Origin: Verrucomicrobiaceae bacterium
GTDB taxonomy: Bacteria > Verrucomicrobiota > Verrucomicrobiia > Verrucomicrobiales > Verrucomicrobiaceae
Reading direction: 5' to 3'
Assembly: GCA_027490195.1 (NCBI GenBank)
Contig: JAIXYN010000014.1
Span: forward strand, 172,178 to 236,177
DNA length: 64,000 bases
In this document: positions 45,035 to 54,549 of the stretch, piece by piece
Position numbering within the stretch: the first letter of the stretch is position 1
Layout of the letters: the number at the start of each line of letters is the position of its first letter
Translations under genes and position numbers: made by a program
The notes under the pieces: generated by a model
Database searches by the model: none
The model's input: the letters and a program-made list of their open reading frames with translations, nothing else
What the model was told of the DNA's origin: nothing

Positions 45035-46180
45035 TTAAGCCGATGTGATTGCCTCTCTCAGCGCCAGCAGTTCATCAAACACCGCACTCAGCTCCTCACC
45101 CTCAATCTGCTTTTCCTTCAGCAGTTCACGGAAAACCTCACGGGGCTGGAGTTCGCTGAGTGCAGGTCCTGTATGCTCCCAGGTGGTGGCCACACTCTTG
45201 GGCAGGTCAGCGAGCACTTTCAAGACTTCAAAGCGACCACCCGCAGCTTCGCGGATTAGGCGGTCAAGATCGGGCTCCGGGGCATCGAGTTTCACCGTGA
45301 CCTCTGCCCAGCTTGCAGCGGCAACCTTTTCCAAATCAGCAGCCAGTGTGGCACGACTGACACTGACACGAGTCAGCATCCGAGTGACAGGGATCGAAAG
45401 CGTCTCAATTTTCATCCCCTCGGTATCGAGCACAACGACCGATTTTCTGTCCGCAGCTTCAGAGAAACTGAGCGCCACGGGTGAGCCGCTGTATCGCACA
45501 TGTTCAAGCCCCGCGACTCTCTGCGGTTTATGCAAGTGCCCCAGTGCGGTATAGCCAAAACCCTCAAACACATCCGCGCCCACCGCGCCCAGATTGCCGA
45601 TATGGATATCGCGCTCGCTGTCACTGGTACTCGCGCCGAGCACCGTGAGATGTCCCATCGCGATGATGGGGCGCTTCCCTGCCAGTGCGCGACACGCGGT
45701 AAGTTGTTCGGCGTAGTGAGCGCGAATGGCGGCGCGAACCTGGCTTTGTACATCCGTCATGGCCTCACCAGCGCTGGCCTGCCTTAGATCGCGTTCACGC
45801 AGGAAAGGCACGGCAGCGACGACGGCTTCGCCGAGATCGACGATGTTTTCACCCGCGTGGCCGAACACATGGACCTCGAAGCGCTTGAGAAGCTCCCGCG
45901 GAGCGTTGAGGTGGGAGGCGGAGTCGTGATTGCCTCCGGTGATGACGGCTTTTACCGTGCGCAGATCGGCAAGGCGCTTGAGGAAGTCAAAATACAGGCC
46001 GACCGCATCCTGTGGCGGATTCGCTGCATCAAAGACATCGCCACTGAGCAGCAGCGTGCCGATTTTCTCGGTGCGCAGTGTGTCGATCAGCCAGTCAAGA
46101 AAGGCGGCATGCTCCGTCAGGCGGTCGCGCTCGACGAGTCGGGCGCCGAGATGCCAGTCAGCGGTGTGGAGGATGCGCAT
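45035..46180 (-). CDS. sbcD: Exonuclease subunit SbcD
   Basis: SbcD is the Mre11-like nuclease subunit of SbcCD. The 381 residues carry the metallophosphoesterase motifs: D8 and H10 (HTADWHLG), D48 (SGDVFD), GGNHDSASH at 82-90, then IAMGHLTV and ALGHLHKPQ with the later histidines. A C-terminal capping part with the SbcC-binding helix (LKEKQIEGEELSAVFDELLAL) follows. I chose the ATG at 46178-46180 because the first motif follows at once; 11 upstream codons are open. In most bacteria sbcC follows directly; here a 504-base unknown gene intervenes. Confidence 0.95.
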   Translation of the reverse strand: MRILHTADWHLGARLVERDRLTEHAAFLDWLIDTLRTEKIGTLLLSGDVFDAANPPQDAVGLYFDFLKRLADLRTVKAVITGGNHDSASHLNAPRELLKRFEVHVFGHAGENIVDLGEAVVAAVPFLRERDLRQASAGEAMTDVQSQVRAAIRAHYAEQLTACRALAGKRPIIAMGHLTVLGASTSDSERDIHIGNLGAVGADVFEGFGYTALGHLHKPQRVAGLEHVRYSGSPVALSFSEAADRKSVVVLDTEGMKIETLSIPVTRMLTRVSVSRATLAADLEKVAAASWAEVTVKLDAPEPDLDRLIREAAGGRFEVLKVLADLPKSVATTWEHTGPALSELQPREVFRELLKEKQIEGEELSAVFDELLALREAITSA

Positions 46181-46274
46181 GCGGTTGGATAGAAAGGGCC
46201 GTTGCTCCTGCAAGCCCCGTCATCAACAAGAGGCCATCTGCGGGTTCAGCGCACGGAGACGCTCCCAGCAGGTC

Positions 46275-46862
46275 TCAGTTCCTATTGAGAAGATTCCTCA
46301 CTTCCTCCTCGGAGTAGGCGCTCTTTTTACCGCCACCTTTGTCATTGTAGTTTTCGATGATCTTCGGTGCCTTGCCGAGGCTTTTGGATCGCGTCAGAGC
46401 GGACCCGGTTTGGAATTGATTGTCTGCGCCGCTAAACAGGCTGTCACTTTCGCGGGCCTTCTGGCTGCCAAAGCGGGACTCATCCGTTTTGAAGCCATTC
46501 TTTTTGCTGAGGGCCTGTTTGTCACCCAACGCGTAGGTCATTTCGAAACTTTTTGCCTTGGATCTGCCAAACAGGCTCTCACTTGTTTTGAACTCCTTCT
46601 GCCCGGCATAGGAATTGCCGCCGTTGAAGCTTTTGGAGTGATGCATCTGCTTTTGAAAAAACGATCCTGAGCTGCCTTTGGACAGCTTTGGATCATTCAT
46701 GTACTTCTCATACTGGCTGCGCTTGTTCATATCCACTCCCGAAGTGGTGCGCTTCACCAGCGATTGCTCTGCTGGGTCCTCCTTTTTCTTCTTGGTGCTG
46801 GAACACTGGCACAGGACGACGCCTGCGCTGAGGCAGATCAGAAGTCGCATGGTTGGATTCAT
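46275..46862 (-). CDS. Ser/Lys-rich repeat lipoprotein
   Basis: A 195-residue protein with a lipoprotein-type leader (MRLLICLSAGVVLCQC, likely modified at C20; the box LCQC is not classical). The mature part is hydrophilic and rich in Ser, Lys, Gly and Phe. A loose repeat of about 24 residues occurs: FKTSESLFGRSKAKSF, FKTDESRFGSQKARESDSLF and FQTGSALTRSKSLGK. No enzyme motif is visible. Its start overlaps the stop of the giant TPR gene by four bases (ATGA), so the two are coupled and probably act together at the envelope. I do not recognise the family. Confidence 0.78.
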   Translation of the reverse strand: MNPTMRLLICLSAGVVLCQCSSTKKKKEDPAEQSLVKRTTSGVDMNKRSQYEKYMNDPKLSKGSSGSFFQKQMHHSKSFNGGNSYAGQKEFKTSESLFGRSKAKSFEMTYALGDKQALSKKNGFKTDESRFGSQKARESDSLFSGADNQFQTGSALTRSKSLGKAPKIIENYNDKGGGKKSAYSEEEVRNLLNRN

Positions 46863-49800
46863 GGCTTAGGCGTGGTTTTGTCGGTGGTCTGCCGGGTGAG
46901 GAACAGGATTTCCTGCTTCATACCTCCAGGCAGGCGGAACTTTGGCAGCTCCGCTTCGATGTCCGTCAGTCTGCCCCAGCTTTGGTAGAGTTCAAAGATG
47001 AGTTTTGCCGACTCGGTCGGCATGGTCCAGTGCATGCGCATGAGAAAAATCTCAGCCGCTTCAAAATCCTGCTGACGGATGAGGAATCGTGTGTGCGCGG
47101 CATAGAGTTCTGGCTGCAGTGCAGAGGTGTTTTTCAGGCGCTGCAGCGCTGCCGCCAGCAGTTCATGCGCTAGCCCTGCATGGCCGGTGTCTTCAAATGC
47201 CTGTGCCCACTGGATCGTCTGCGCTCCGCCGGGGAAGGTCAGCCGGAGTGTTTCACTGAAAAGCTCCTGCACTGATGCTTCATCATGCAGGGCATGCGCC
47301 ACGCGCACAGCCAGCGGCAGCTTGCGCCCCTGCTCACGGAAAGTCGGGATGCCGGCCACAATTTCGCAGGCATCCCAAGCCCATGCCGCACGGCCTGCCT
47401 GGAGCATTTCTTCAGCGGCGAGTTCGATGCAGATCCGGTCCTTTTCCTCCACCTTCTGCCAGGCGCTGATGAAATCCTCATGCGCTTCCTGTGGCAGTCC
47501 GGCGGTGAAGGCACTCAGCGCCAGCGCCGCGAGCGGCCGGTCCGTGCCCGCCCGTGCTTCAGTGCGCAGGATTGCCGCCCAGCCTGCCGCCTGTTTGCCT
47601 GCGGCCAGTCCTTTGAGCCAGGCGTGCATGTCTTTGAGCGTGTCTTGGTCCCTGGTCGTGGTGCGAAACAACGCGGCGATCTGAGCCCGCCCGCGCTCCG
47701 GTGCCCACTCTGCCGCAATCGCCAGCACCTTGAGCTGTTCCAGTCGCAGCGTGAAGCGTTCATGGTCGCCCTTGATGCTGCGGTCGGCTTGCGTGAGCAG
47801 GTTCAGCGCCTCGGTTGCCCGGCCATGCGTGCGCAGCCCCTTGGCCAGCGCCAACACGCAGGGCAGGGATTTGCGTTCGACACACAGCGCCATGAGATCG
47901 CGCACATCATCCCACGCGCCAGCCGCTGTGGCGATCTGGCAGCGCAGTTTCAGCAGGTCTTGCGCGATGGGGTCCAGCGGCTCGGCCAGCGGCACCTCAC
48001 GCAGCAGCTTGAGTGCGGCTTGTGGTTGCGCAAGGCGCTGCAGGATCTGACCGCGATGCAAGCTTGCCTCGATGTCGAGGTCCGTGCCGGCCTGATCATT
48101 CGCCACATAGCAGGCGTGCAGACGATCCCAGGCAGAGAGCGCTGCCTGGTCGTTCTTCATGCGTTCCTGCAGCAGGCCGAGTTCTCGGAGGTAGGAAACC
48201 TCATGCGGGCGGCGGCGTTCGAGCACCTGTGAAAACTGCTCGCGGAAGCCCTGACGGCGCAGCTCATCCACATTGAAATCTCGCGCTAGAAACAGGGCAT
48301 GCTTCTCGCGCAGGGTGTCATCACCGGGTTGCGGCGGCTTCAGCGGTGGTTCGGCCAGCAGCAGCTTGAGTGAGAAGCTCAGCCCCGGCTCAATCTCCAT
48401 CGACGTTTCACACACGCGCAGCAGCCACAGCGCATAGTCCGGATTCGATGGCGCACGGTCTGGCAGCATGCTGTAAACGTCGATGGCCTCGCGCACAAAG
48501 CCTGCGCTCTCCAAACGGCTGCCGAGATTGCCAAGTGTGTCCACCGAGTGCTCCGTGCGAAGATCCACTGCGGCCAGGTGCTCGCGGATCAGGCGTCTAC
48601 GTGTTGGGTAGTCCACCTCGCGCAGCTTGCCGAGCAGGTCATTGATGCGCCATTCGCCAAATTCCGAATCTGAGCGCGGTCCCAACATCGTGGTGCCATA
48701 GTGTTGGGAGAGGGCGGCGTTCGCGCCTTGCACCACGCCATCGAGTCCCTGCTGCACCAGCAGCGCCTGGATCTCCCGCGTCTCCTCCCACAGGCTGCGC
48801 AGATGCGGCGGTTCTTCATAGCGTGACGAGCCTTGCGGGGGCTGGCTGCCTTTGGAATCCGTCATATCGCGCTGGGAGATGAACGGCCCGGACAGAAACC
48901 GACCGAGTGTCTCGGCCCCGGTTTGATCCGCACCCGAAAAGCCCGCAACCGCCGCCTTGCGAATGGCCGTCAGCGCCGAAGGCCGGGTGCGTTGCAGTCT
49001 GCGCCAGGCATCTTGCAGCGCCTCCTCGCGCTGCTGCTCAGAGTTCGTCATGCGGCTCAGTGAACTGAGGCTCAGCAAAAACGGATCGTAAGTCGTCCGG
49101 TAGTTTTCCGCAGCCACCGGGCCGCGCACCGCGACATCGAGATACTGCCTCGCCAATTCCCAACGCTCCGCGCTTTCGGCAATGCGTGCGAGGAATAGAG
49201 AGTAGTCCATTTCCATCTCCGGTGAATTGAGCGGCAGGCAGGCACCAAGCGCCAGCGCCTCGTCATAGCGCTGCTTGTCCTGCAATTTTCGGGTCAGTTC
49301 CACGATGGCCGAGTTGCGCAGCACGCGGCAGCTGCCCAGTTGGGTGAGGCTGCCGCGACGGAAGCGGAAACTGTTCACATCCACCAGCATCGAGACGCAG
49401 GCTTGCAGCAGGCTGGCTCGTGCCTTCAGCACTTCAGGCGACCAGCCTTTCTCGCTTGCCCAGCGCACGGCATCATCCATCCCATGGCTGTGAAGCGTCA
49501 GCCAGATCATCGAAAACTGCGCCTCCAGCTTGCTCGTGTCCGGTAGCACCTTCTTCAACACCACGCGAAACTCCCCGCCTGCACCGGCATAAAATAGAGC
49601 CCAAAGTTTCTCCACATCATTCCCCTGGGCACCAGTGCTCCATTGTTTGATCCACTGGCTCAGTGCCTCCCCACCTTGGGCGTTGCGCAGTTTCGCCAGT
49701 TCTTCTATCGCCCGCAGCCTCACCAGCGCCGCGTCTTCCGGCAATTCAGCAAACTCCGCCCTAGGCTGGCCGAGGAAGGCTCGCAGTGTGTCCAGATCCT

Positions 49801-52800
49801 TGCGCTCCAGGCCCGGGGCGAGATCCAGCAGCGAGACGATGTCTCCCGTCGTCACGCCTCCACCGGTGCGCCGTGTATCAGTCAGCGGCAGCGGCGCACG
49901 CACACCGGTGGTTGGATAAGTGCGTGCTTTCACCGGAGCGGCCAGCACCTCCAGCAGCTGCTTTTCCGCCTCGGCTTCATCGGCAAAACGCAGGCACTTC
50001 AGCGCCAGTTGCAGCCGCGCACGGCCATCCCACGGGCGCACTTGGGTCATCTGCTCATACACTCTTCGTTCCGCTTCGTCCTGTCCCGAGCTTTGATAAT
50101 ACTTGGCCAGTTCCTCCAGCGCTTTCGCATCCTGGGCGAACCTGCTCTCCAGACGCCGCCGCACGCGGTCCGCCTCGGTGATTTGAAATGTCTGTTCCAG
50201 CAGTTCCACCAGTCGCCGCGACTCGGTCGCGATCTCTTTTGGCGGAGCCATTGCGGCGATCTGCTTCTGGAAATAAATGGCCGACTTCAAGTCCGCCACC
50301 TTCAGTGCTGCATCGCGCAACTGATCCAGCGAAAACGGCGTGTCCGGCGCGGTGTAATACGCCTGCTTCATGCTTGCGAAAGCCTTCACATGGTCGCCGC
50401 CGCGCTCGTATACCTGCGCCAGGGCCTCATGGTAAAACCCGTCAAACGGATGCCGCTGCACCCGCTCCTGCAGCGCGAGCTCGAGCATCTTCAGGCGGTC
50501 GCGCGCCACGCTAGGCGCCAGTTCGCCGCCGCTTGCATCAGAAAACGTCAGCCGGTCGATGCAGCGTCGCAGCACTTCACGGCGGCGCTTCACATCCGTC
50601 TCACGTTCCAAAATCTGCGCCTGCACCTCCACGTGATCCGTGATGCGATGCTGCCGCAGCAGAATGTCCGCATAATTTTCCAAAAGCGGTATCGCTGCTG
50701 GACCATCGACGCGCTTCACCGCCTGCTTCCATAGCGTGAGTGCATCATCCGTCCGACGTTGCAGGAAATAAATCTGGGACAACGCCGAGAGCAGCTGCCC
50801 TGAGTCCGGAAATTCGCGATACATGCGTTCCAGCAGTTTCGCCGCAGCCACGCCCGGTGGCGGCAGGGGATTGTCGCTCTTCCATCCGGGGCTGCTCGTC
50901 TCCGAGTCCACCCGCCGCTCAGACTCCATCAGCAGTTCCGCCAGCCGCAGCGTGTACCGCACGCGTCCCGGGGCATCCAACTCAGAGAGCCGCCGCAGCT
51001 GGCGCTCCATCAGTGCATTGTTTTCATCTTCCTGCGCCAGATCCAGTTTCAACTGCTCCACCACCAGTGAAGCGGGCTGTTTTTTCTCCGCTACCGCATC
51101 AAATTCCAAAGCATTCAACAATTGATACGCATCCTCGAACTGGCTCGTGCGCACTGCCCACCAACAACCGCGAAACCTCGTGGCTTGAGCATCTTTGGAT
51201 TTGGGATCAACCTTCCTGGCGCTGGAGATGACTGTTTGTGCGAACTCCAGCACCCGCTCCGGCAGCTTTTCACGTTTGGCGCCTTCGGTGTCATCGCTTG
51301 CGAAGCCCGTGCCAGTAAATGCATCGGGCAGCTTGAACTCACCGTTAGTCACCGGCTTGACCGCTGCCTTAGTTTCGCCCATTAGGATCGAGAGCATGCG
51401 TTCATCCACATCCACGCGCTCCTCGTCTGTCGTGCTGGCATGCCATGCCTTTTCAATCCATTCCGCAGCCTCGTCATTCTCGCCCTGTTCGGCGAGCAGT
51501 TCCGCCAGATGCAGCCAATTGCCACGGCTTGCATCAGGTTTCGAGACTGCTTCACGTGCCAGGATGATGGCACTGTCGAGGTTGTTGCTTGCGGCCAGAA
51601 AGGTCGAGGCATCACTCAGTCGTTTCTGTCGTTCTTCCGGAGTGGTCGCGCTGTCGGTAAATCCGTGCAGCAGCTTGTCCTCCGCCGCCACATCACGGCG
51701 GGCACGGAAAAACCCCGCCAGATCGAAGACAGCTTCTGCTTTTTGTGGATCACGTTCCACGCGTGAGCGGAGGATTTTTTCAATGACGGCATCTAGGGCA
51801 CGAGTTTGTGCAAATCCTAGAACCTGCTTTTCCACTTCGGTCGAGTTCTGTGCTTCCAGCAGCTTTAGTAGGCGCTCTTTTGCACTGTTTGCATCTCCAT
51901 TGCGCAAATCTGCCTCGCAACGCAGCAGCACGATGGCAGGCAGGTCAGTGCCGTCGTTTTTAATGCGCTCATCCAGTAGCTTTGCGGCCTCTGAAGCGCC
52001 TTCGTGATCCAGCAGGGTTCGTACGAGCTGCCAGCGGTAATCTTCCACTTGGGGCACGGCTTGGACCAGGGCGCGCAGCCAGTGCACCTGCTCATCGGGT
52101 TCGACGGTCAGCTCGAAGAAACGTGAGGCATCCAGCAGTGTTTGTTCTGAAGGAGGGGAGGCCTTGGCGGCTTCCACCAAGGTCTTGCGGAGATCCTCCA
52201 AGGTTCCAAAGCGTTCATAAAGCCGCACTCGCCTGCGGAAAAAGTCAAAATAACGACCATCCCGGTAATGCAGCAGGGCCAGGCCGTCGGTGAGTGCTTT
52301 GTCGGCTTTGGCGAACTGATCGGCGTGTTCGTAGATGCGCGCTAGGTCATAGAGGGCATCGAGTTTGCGCTGGGGGTCTTTTTGATCTGCCAGCTTGGAG
52401 AAGAAATTCGCTGCACGTTCTGGAAATCCGGCCTGCAGAAGCAACTGGGCCACCTGCCGGGCGAGATCGATGTCCTGCGGCTTTTGCAACGCGGCGCGCT
52501 CATATGCATCGGCTGCCTCTGCATTTCTTCCACTTGCCATGGCTAGCCCGCCCAGTTCGATCCACATCTGGGGGGCTTGGGGATCATCGGCTGGGGTGAG
52601 TTCGGCGGCTTTTTTGAGCAGGGTGTATGCCGTGGCGGGGTCGGAGAGTTCGCGGGCGACTTCGGCGCGTGATTTGAGAAGGATGAGGTTGTTGGGTGCA
52701 GCTTTGAGCAGGTCGTCGTAAAGTTGTGCAGCGCGTTTCAGGTCGCCGCTGCGGCGGATGAGGTGGGCTTCGACGATTTTGACGGCTTCAAACTTGGACT

Positions 52801-53047
52801 TCTCGGCCTGCTGGGAGACGTTTTCGACGAGGAGCTTGGTTGCGTCGTGTTTCTCATATAGGGCCCATAACAGGTCCAAAATGCGTCCATATTCTGGTTG
52901 TTGCACCAGAAGTGACAGATATTCGTTGGCTAGCTTTGTTTCGCGTTCGGCCCAGGGTTTTGAGGTGGTTTGTGCGTTGATTTTCAACGCCAAAGCGAGG
53001 GCCAGGGCCCCTGCAAGGTGCCTGAATTTCCGGAACTGAGGCGGCAT
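46859..53047 (-). CDS. Giant secreted TPR protein
   Basis: A 2062-residue protein, the largest in the window. A signal peptide (FRHLAGALALALALKINAQ) is followed by repeats of the tetratricopeptide type almost to the end. Clear units are LYDDLLKAAPNNLILLKSRA, AADAYERAALQKPQDIDLAR, AAEWIEKAWHASTTDEERVD and LYREFPDSGQLLSALSQIYF-like segments. No catalytic domain is seen. It should form a long superhelical scaffold in the periplasm. I chose the ATG at 53045-53047, where the signal peptide begins; 17 upstream codons are open. A coupled lipoprotein gene follows. In Verrucomicrobia such proteins are seen but their role is not known; a protein-complex scaffold in envelope or polysaccharide work is inference. 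Confidence 0.88.
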   Translation of the reverse strand: MPPQFRKFRHLAGALALALALKINAQTTSKPWAERETKLANEYLSLLVQQPEYGRILDLLWALYEKHDATKLLVENVSQQAEKSKFEAVKIVEAHLIRRSGDLKRAAQLYDDLLKAAPNNLILLKSRAEVARELSDPATAYTLLKKAAELTPADDPQAPQMWIELGGLAMASGRNAEAADAYERAALQKPQDIDLARQVAQLLLQAGFPERAANFFSKLADQKDPQRKLDALYDLARIYEHADQFAKADKALTDGLALLHYRDGRYFDFFRRRVRLYERFGTLEDLRKTLVEAAKASPPSEQTLLDASRFFELTVEPDEQVHWLRALVQAVPQVEDYRWQLVRTLLDHEGASEAAKLLDERIKNDGTDLPAIVLLRCEADLRNGDANSAKERLLKLLEAQNSTEVEKQVLGFAQTRALDAVIEKILRSRVERDPQKAEAVFDLAGFFRARRDVAAEDKLLHGFTDSATTPEERQKRLSDASTFLAASNNLDSAIILAREAVSKPDASRGNWLHLAELLAEQGENDEAAEWIEKAWHASTTDEERVDVDERMLSILMGETKAAVKPVTNGEFKLPDAFTGTGFASDDTEGAKREKLPERVLEFAQTVISSARKVDPKSKDAQATRFRGCWWAVRTSQFEDAYQLLNALEFDAVAEKKQPASLVVEQLKLDLAQEDENNALMERQLRRLSELDAPGRVRYTLRLAELLMESERRVDSETSSPGWKSDNPLPPPGVAAAKLLERMYREFPDSGQLLSALSQIYFLQRRTDDALTLWKQAVKRVDGPAAIPLLENYADILLRQHRITDHVEVQAQILERETDVKRRREVLRRCIDRLTFSDASGGELAPSVARDRLKMLELALQERVQRHPFDGFYHEALAQVYERGGDHVKAFASMKQAYYTAPDTPFSLDQLRDAALKVADLKSAIYFQKQIAAMAPPKEIATESRRLVELLEQTFQITEADRVRRRLESRFAQDAKALEELAKYYQSSGQDEAERRVYEQMTQVRPWDGRARLQLALKCLRFADEAEAEKQLLEVLAAPVKARTYPTTGVRAPLPLTDTRRTGGGVTTGDIVSLLDLAPGLERKDLDTLRAFLGQPRAEFAELPEDAALVRLRAIEELAKLRNAQGGEALSQWIKQWSTGAQGNDVEKLWALFYAGAGGEFRVVLKKVLPDTSKLEAQFSMIWLTLHSHGMDDAVRWASEKGWSPEVLKARASLLQACVSMLVDVNSFRFRRGSLTQLGSCRVLRNSAIVELTRKLQDKQRYDEALALGACLPLNSPEMEMDYSLFLARIAESAERWELARQYLDVAVRGPVAAENYRTTYDPFLLSLSSLSRMTNSEQQREEALQDAWRRLQRTRPSALTAIRKAAVAGFSGADQTGAETLGRFLSGPFISQRDMTDSKGSQPPQGSSRYEEPPHLRSLWEETREIQALLVQQGLDGVVQGANAALSQHYGTTMLGPRSDSEFGEWRINDLLGKLREVDYPTRRRLIREHLAAVDLRTEHSVDTLGNLGSRLESAGFVREAIDVYSMLPDRAPSNPDYALWLLRVCETSMEIEPGLSFSLKLLLAEPPLKPPQPGDDTLREKHALFLARDFNVDELRRQGFREQFSQVLERRRPHEVSYLRELGLLQERMKNDQAALSAWDRLHACYVANDQAGTDLDIEASLHRGQILQRLAQPQAALKLLREVPLAEPLDPIAQDLLKLRCQIATAAGAWDDVRDLMALCVERKSLPCVLALAKGLRTHGRATEALNLLTQADRSIKGDHERFTLRLEQLKVLAIAAEWAPERGRAQIAALFRTTTRDQDTLKDMHAWLKGLAAGKQAAGWAAILRTEARAGTDRPLAALALSAFTAGLPQEAHEDFISAWQKVEEKDRICIELAAEEMLQAGRAAWAWDACEIVAGIPTFREQGRKLPLAVRVAHALHDEASVQELFSETLRLTFPGGAQTIQWAQAFEDTGHAGLAHELLAAALQRLKNTSALQPELYAAHTRFLIRQQDFEAAEIFLMRMHWTMPTESAKLIFELYQSWGRLTDIEAELPKFRLPGGMKQEILFLTRQTTDKTTPKP

Positions 53048-53112
53048 CAACTTCACGGGGTGATCATAGATGGCTTTGCGGGCTGCGCCAAGCTGCAAGA
53101 CGTTGCATGGAG

Positions 53113-53814
53113 TTACTTCAGGAGCTTGGCGAGGTCGGGGGCCACTTGGTGGAGTTCTTCGGCGATGATGGCGGCGATGACTTGGGCTCCGTGGTCGTTG
53201 AGGTGGGTGCGATCGGTGGTTTTGTCGTCTTTGGTTTTGCGGACAATTGGGGGATTGAATGTGTCGGATTCGGCAATTCCGAGCTTGTTGTGCAGGTTTA
53301 CGCTGCGCGTGAAGAGGTCAACGAGGGGGACCTGCTGTTCGGTGGCGACTTTGGTGGCGGCGTCGGCCCAGGGTTTGAGTTCGCCGCGGATTTTTTCCTT
53401 GTCGAAAACGCGGCGGGCGAGGGAGGTGACGAGGATGGGTTTGGCGCCGATGGCGCGGGCTTCTTCGATGAAGCGGGTGAGGTTCTGCGGGAAGGTGGTG
53501 GCGGGGTCGGTTTCGCGTTTGGGGCCTTTGCCGGGCATGTCGTTGTGGCCGAACTGGATGAGGATGTAGGCGGGTTTGGAGTCGAGGACTTTTTTCCAGT
53601 TGCCGGTGTCGCGGAAGCTTTTGGAGCTTTGGCCGCCGGCGGCGAAGTTGAGGCACTCGGCGTTGGGGCCGAGGAGTTTGGCGAAGGCGGCTCCCCAGCC
53701 GGCTTTGTCGGTGACGGTGGAGTCTCCGGCGAGGGCGATGCGGGTGCGGGGTTCTTCAGCGTGGCTGATGCTGAGGCTGAGGGCGAACAGGAGGAGGAGG
53801 CTGCGGCGGAGCAT
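53113..53814 (-). CDS. SGNH/GDSL hydrolase, rhamnogalacturonan acetylesterase-like
   Basis: A 233-residue secreted esterase. A signal peptide (MLRRSLLLLFALSLSISHAE) precedes the catalytic serine in block I (IALAGDSTVTDKAGWG, S32). Block II is NFAAGGQSSKSFRDTG with the oxyanion glycine. Block III is QFGHNDMPGKG with the oxyanion Asn. Block V is DRTHLNDHGAQV with Asp and His of the triad. Order and spacing match rhamnogalacturonan acetylesterases, which remove acetyl groups from pectin. This suggests use of plant polysaccharides, but other acetylated sugars are possible. Lies between the giant TPR gene and trmB, all on the minus strand. Confidence 0.92.
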   Translation of the reverse strand: MLRRSLLLLFALSLSISHAEEPRTRIALAGDSTVTDKAGWGAAFAKLLGPNAECLNFAAGGQSSKSFRDTGNWKKVLDSKPAYILIQFGHNDMPGKGPKRETDPATTFPQNLTRFIEEARAIGAKPILVTSLARRVFDKEKIRGELKPWADAATKVATEQQVPLVDLFTRSVNLHNKLGIAESDTFNPPIVRKTKDDKTTDRTHLNDHGAQVIAAIIAEELHQVAPDLAKLLK

Positions 53815-53823
53815 GGGCGGAGT

Positions 53824-54459
53824 TTAACGTCCGATTTTTTGCCATCTCGCACGGTGAATGGTGCGGCCCATGTGGAGCCAGTCGGTTTCGAAGTCGGTGG
53901 TGGGATAGAAGAAGGCGTCGGCGGGCCAGTCGAGGCGGGTGAACTGGTGCTCGCGGGTGGCGAAGCTGGCGAGGGCGTCTTCGAAGTAGGGCTGGTCGTC
54001 GGTCTTGAGGAGGAATTCGCCGCCTTCGGTGAGGATGCGGTGGAGGCCGTCGAGGAATTCGCTTTGATTGACGAGGCGGCGGGCGATGTGGCCTTTCTTG
54101 GGCCAGGGATCGGGGCAGAGGAGGTGGAGGCGGGTGACGCCGGAGGTGGGGAGGAGCCAGCCGACGGTGTAGGCGCTTTCGAGGCGCATGATGCGGGCGT
54201 TGGGAAGCTGCTGGGTGTCGATCTTGCGCGAGGTTTTGATGACGCGGCCGAGCATGCGCTCGACGCCGAGGAAGTCGCGCTCGGGGTGGTGGGCGGCCAT
54301 GCCGGTGAGGAAGGTGCCGTCGCCGCAGCCGAGATCGACTTCGAGGGGTCGGGCGGGGTCGGGGAAGATTTCCGTGTGCGTGAGTTCGCGGAAGTGATCG
54401 GGGGGCGTGAAGAGGGCGGGCACGGTGGATGGTGTGCCGATGAATGGCGGGTGTGCCAA
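53824..54459 (-). CDS. trmB: tRNA (guanine-N7)-methyltransferase
   Basis: TrmB makes m7G at position 46 of tRNA variable loops, using S-adenosylmethionine. The 211 residues match the family. The SAM-binding motif is VDLGCGDGTFLTGMAAHHP near residue 45, then FLGVERM with the acidic ligand. The family block LHLLCPDPWPKKGHIARRLV contains the catalytic Asp and the tRNA-binding KK. The final part has LLKTDDQPYFEDALASF. The protein lacks the N-terminal extension of E. coli TrmB. It lies ten bases upstream of the esterase gene. Beyond its start the repeat belt begins. Confidence 0.96.
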   Translation of the reverse strand: MAHPPFIGTPSTVPALFTPPDHFRELTHTEIFPDPARPLEVDLGCGDGTFLTGMAAHHPERDFLGVERMLGRVIKTSRKIDTQQLPNARIMRLESAYTVGWLLPTSGVTRLHLLCPDPWPKKGHIARRLVNQSEFLDGLHRILTEGGEFLLKTDDQPYFEDALASFATREHQFTRLDWPADAFFYPTTDFETDWLHMGRTIHRARWQKIGR

Positions 54460-54482
54460 GTGAAGATTTTTGGGAGAGGAGA

Positions 54483-54528
54483 GTTTGCGATGGTTGGCGG
54501 TTGTTTGCTGTGGTTTGCTATTGTTCCC
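54483..54528. repeat. Single-arm 10-bp-period repeat array
   Basis: Units starting at 54483, 54493, 54503, 54513 and 54523 follow the same decamer consensus, GTTTGCNNTK, at exact 10-base spacing, as the arms between pgk and tpiA. It lies 23 bases upstream of the trmB start and at the left edge of the non-coding repeat belt. Here only one arm is present, so a hairpin role is less likely than a protein-binding or copy-number-variable role. Confidence 0.8.
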
Positions 54529-54549
54529 AAACGAGCCGGTGACGCAGTG

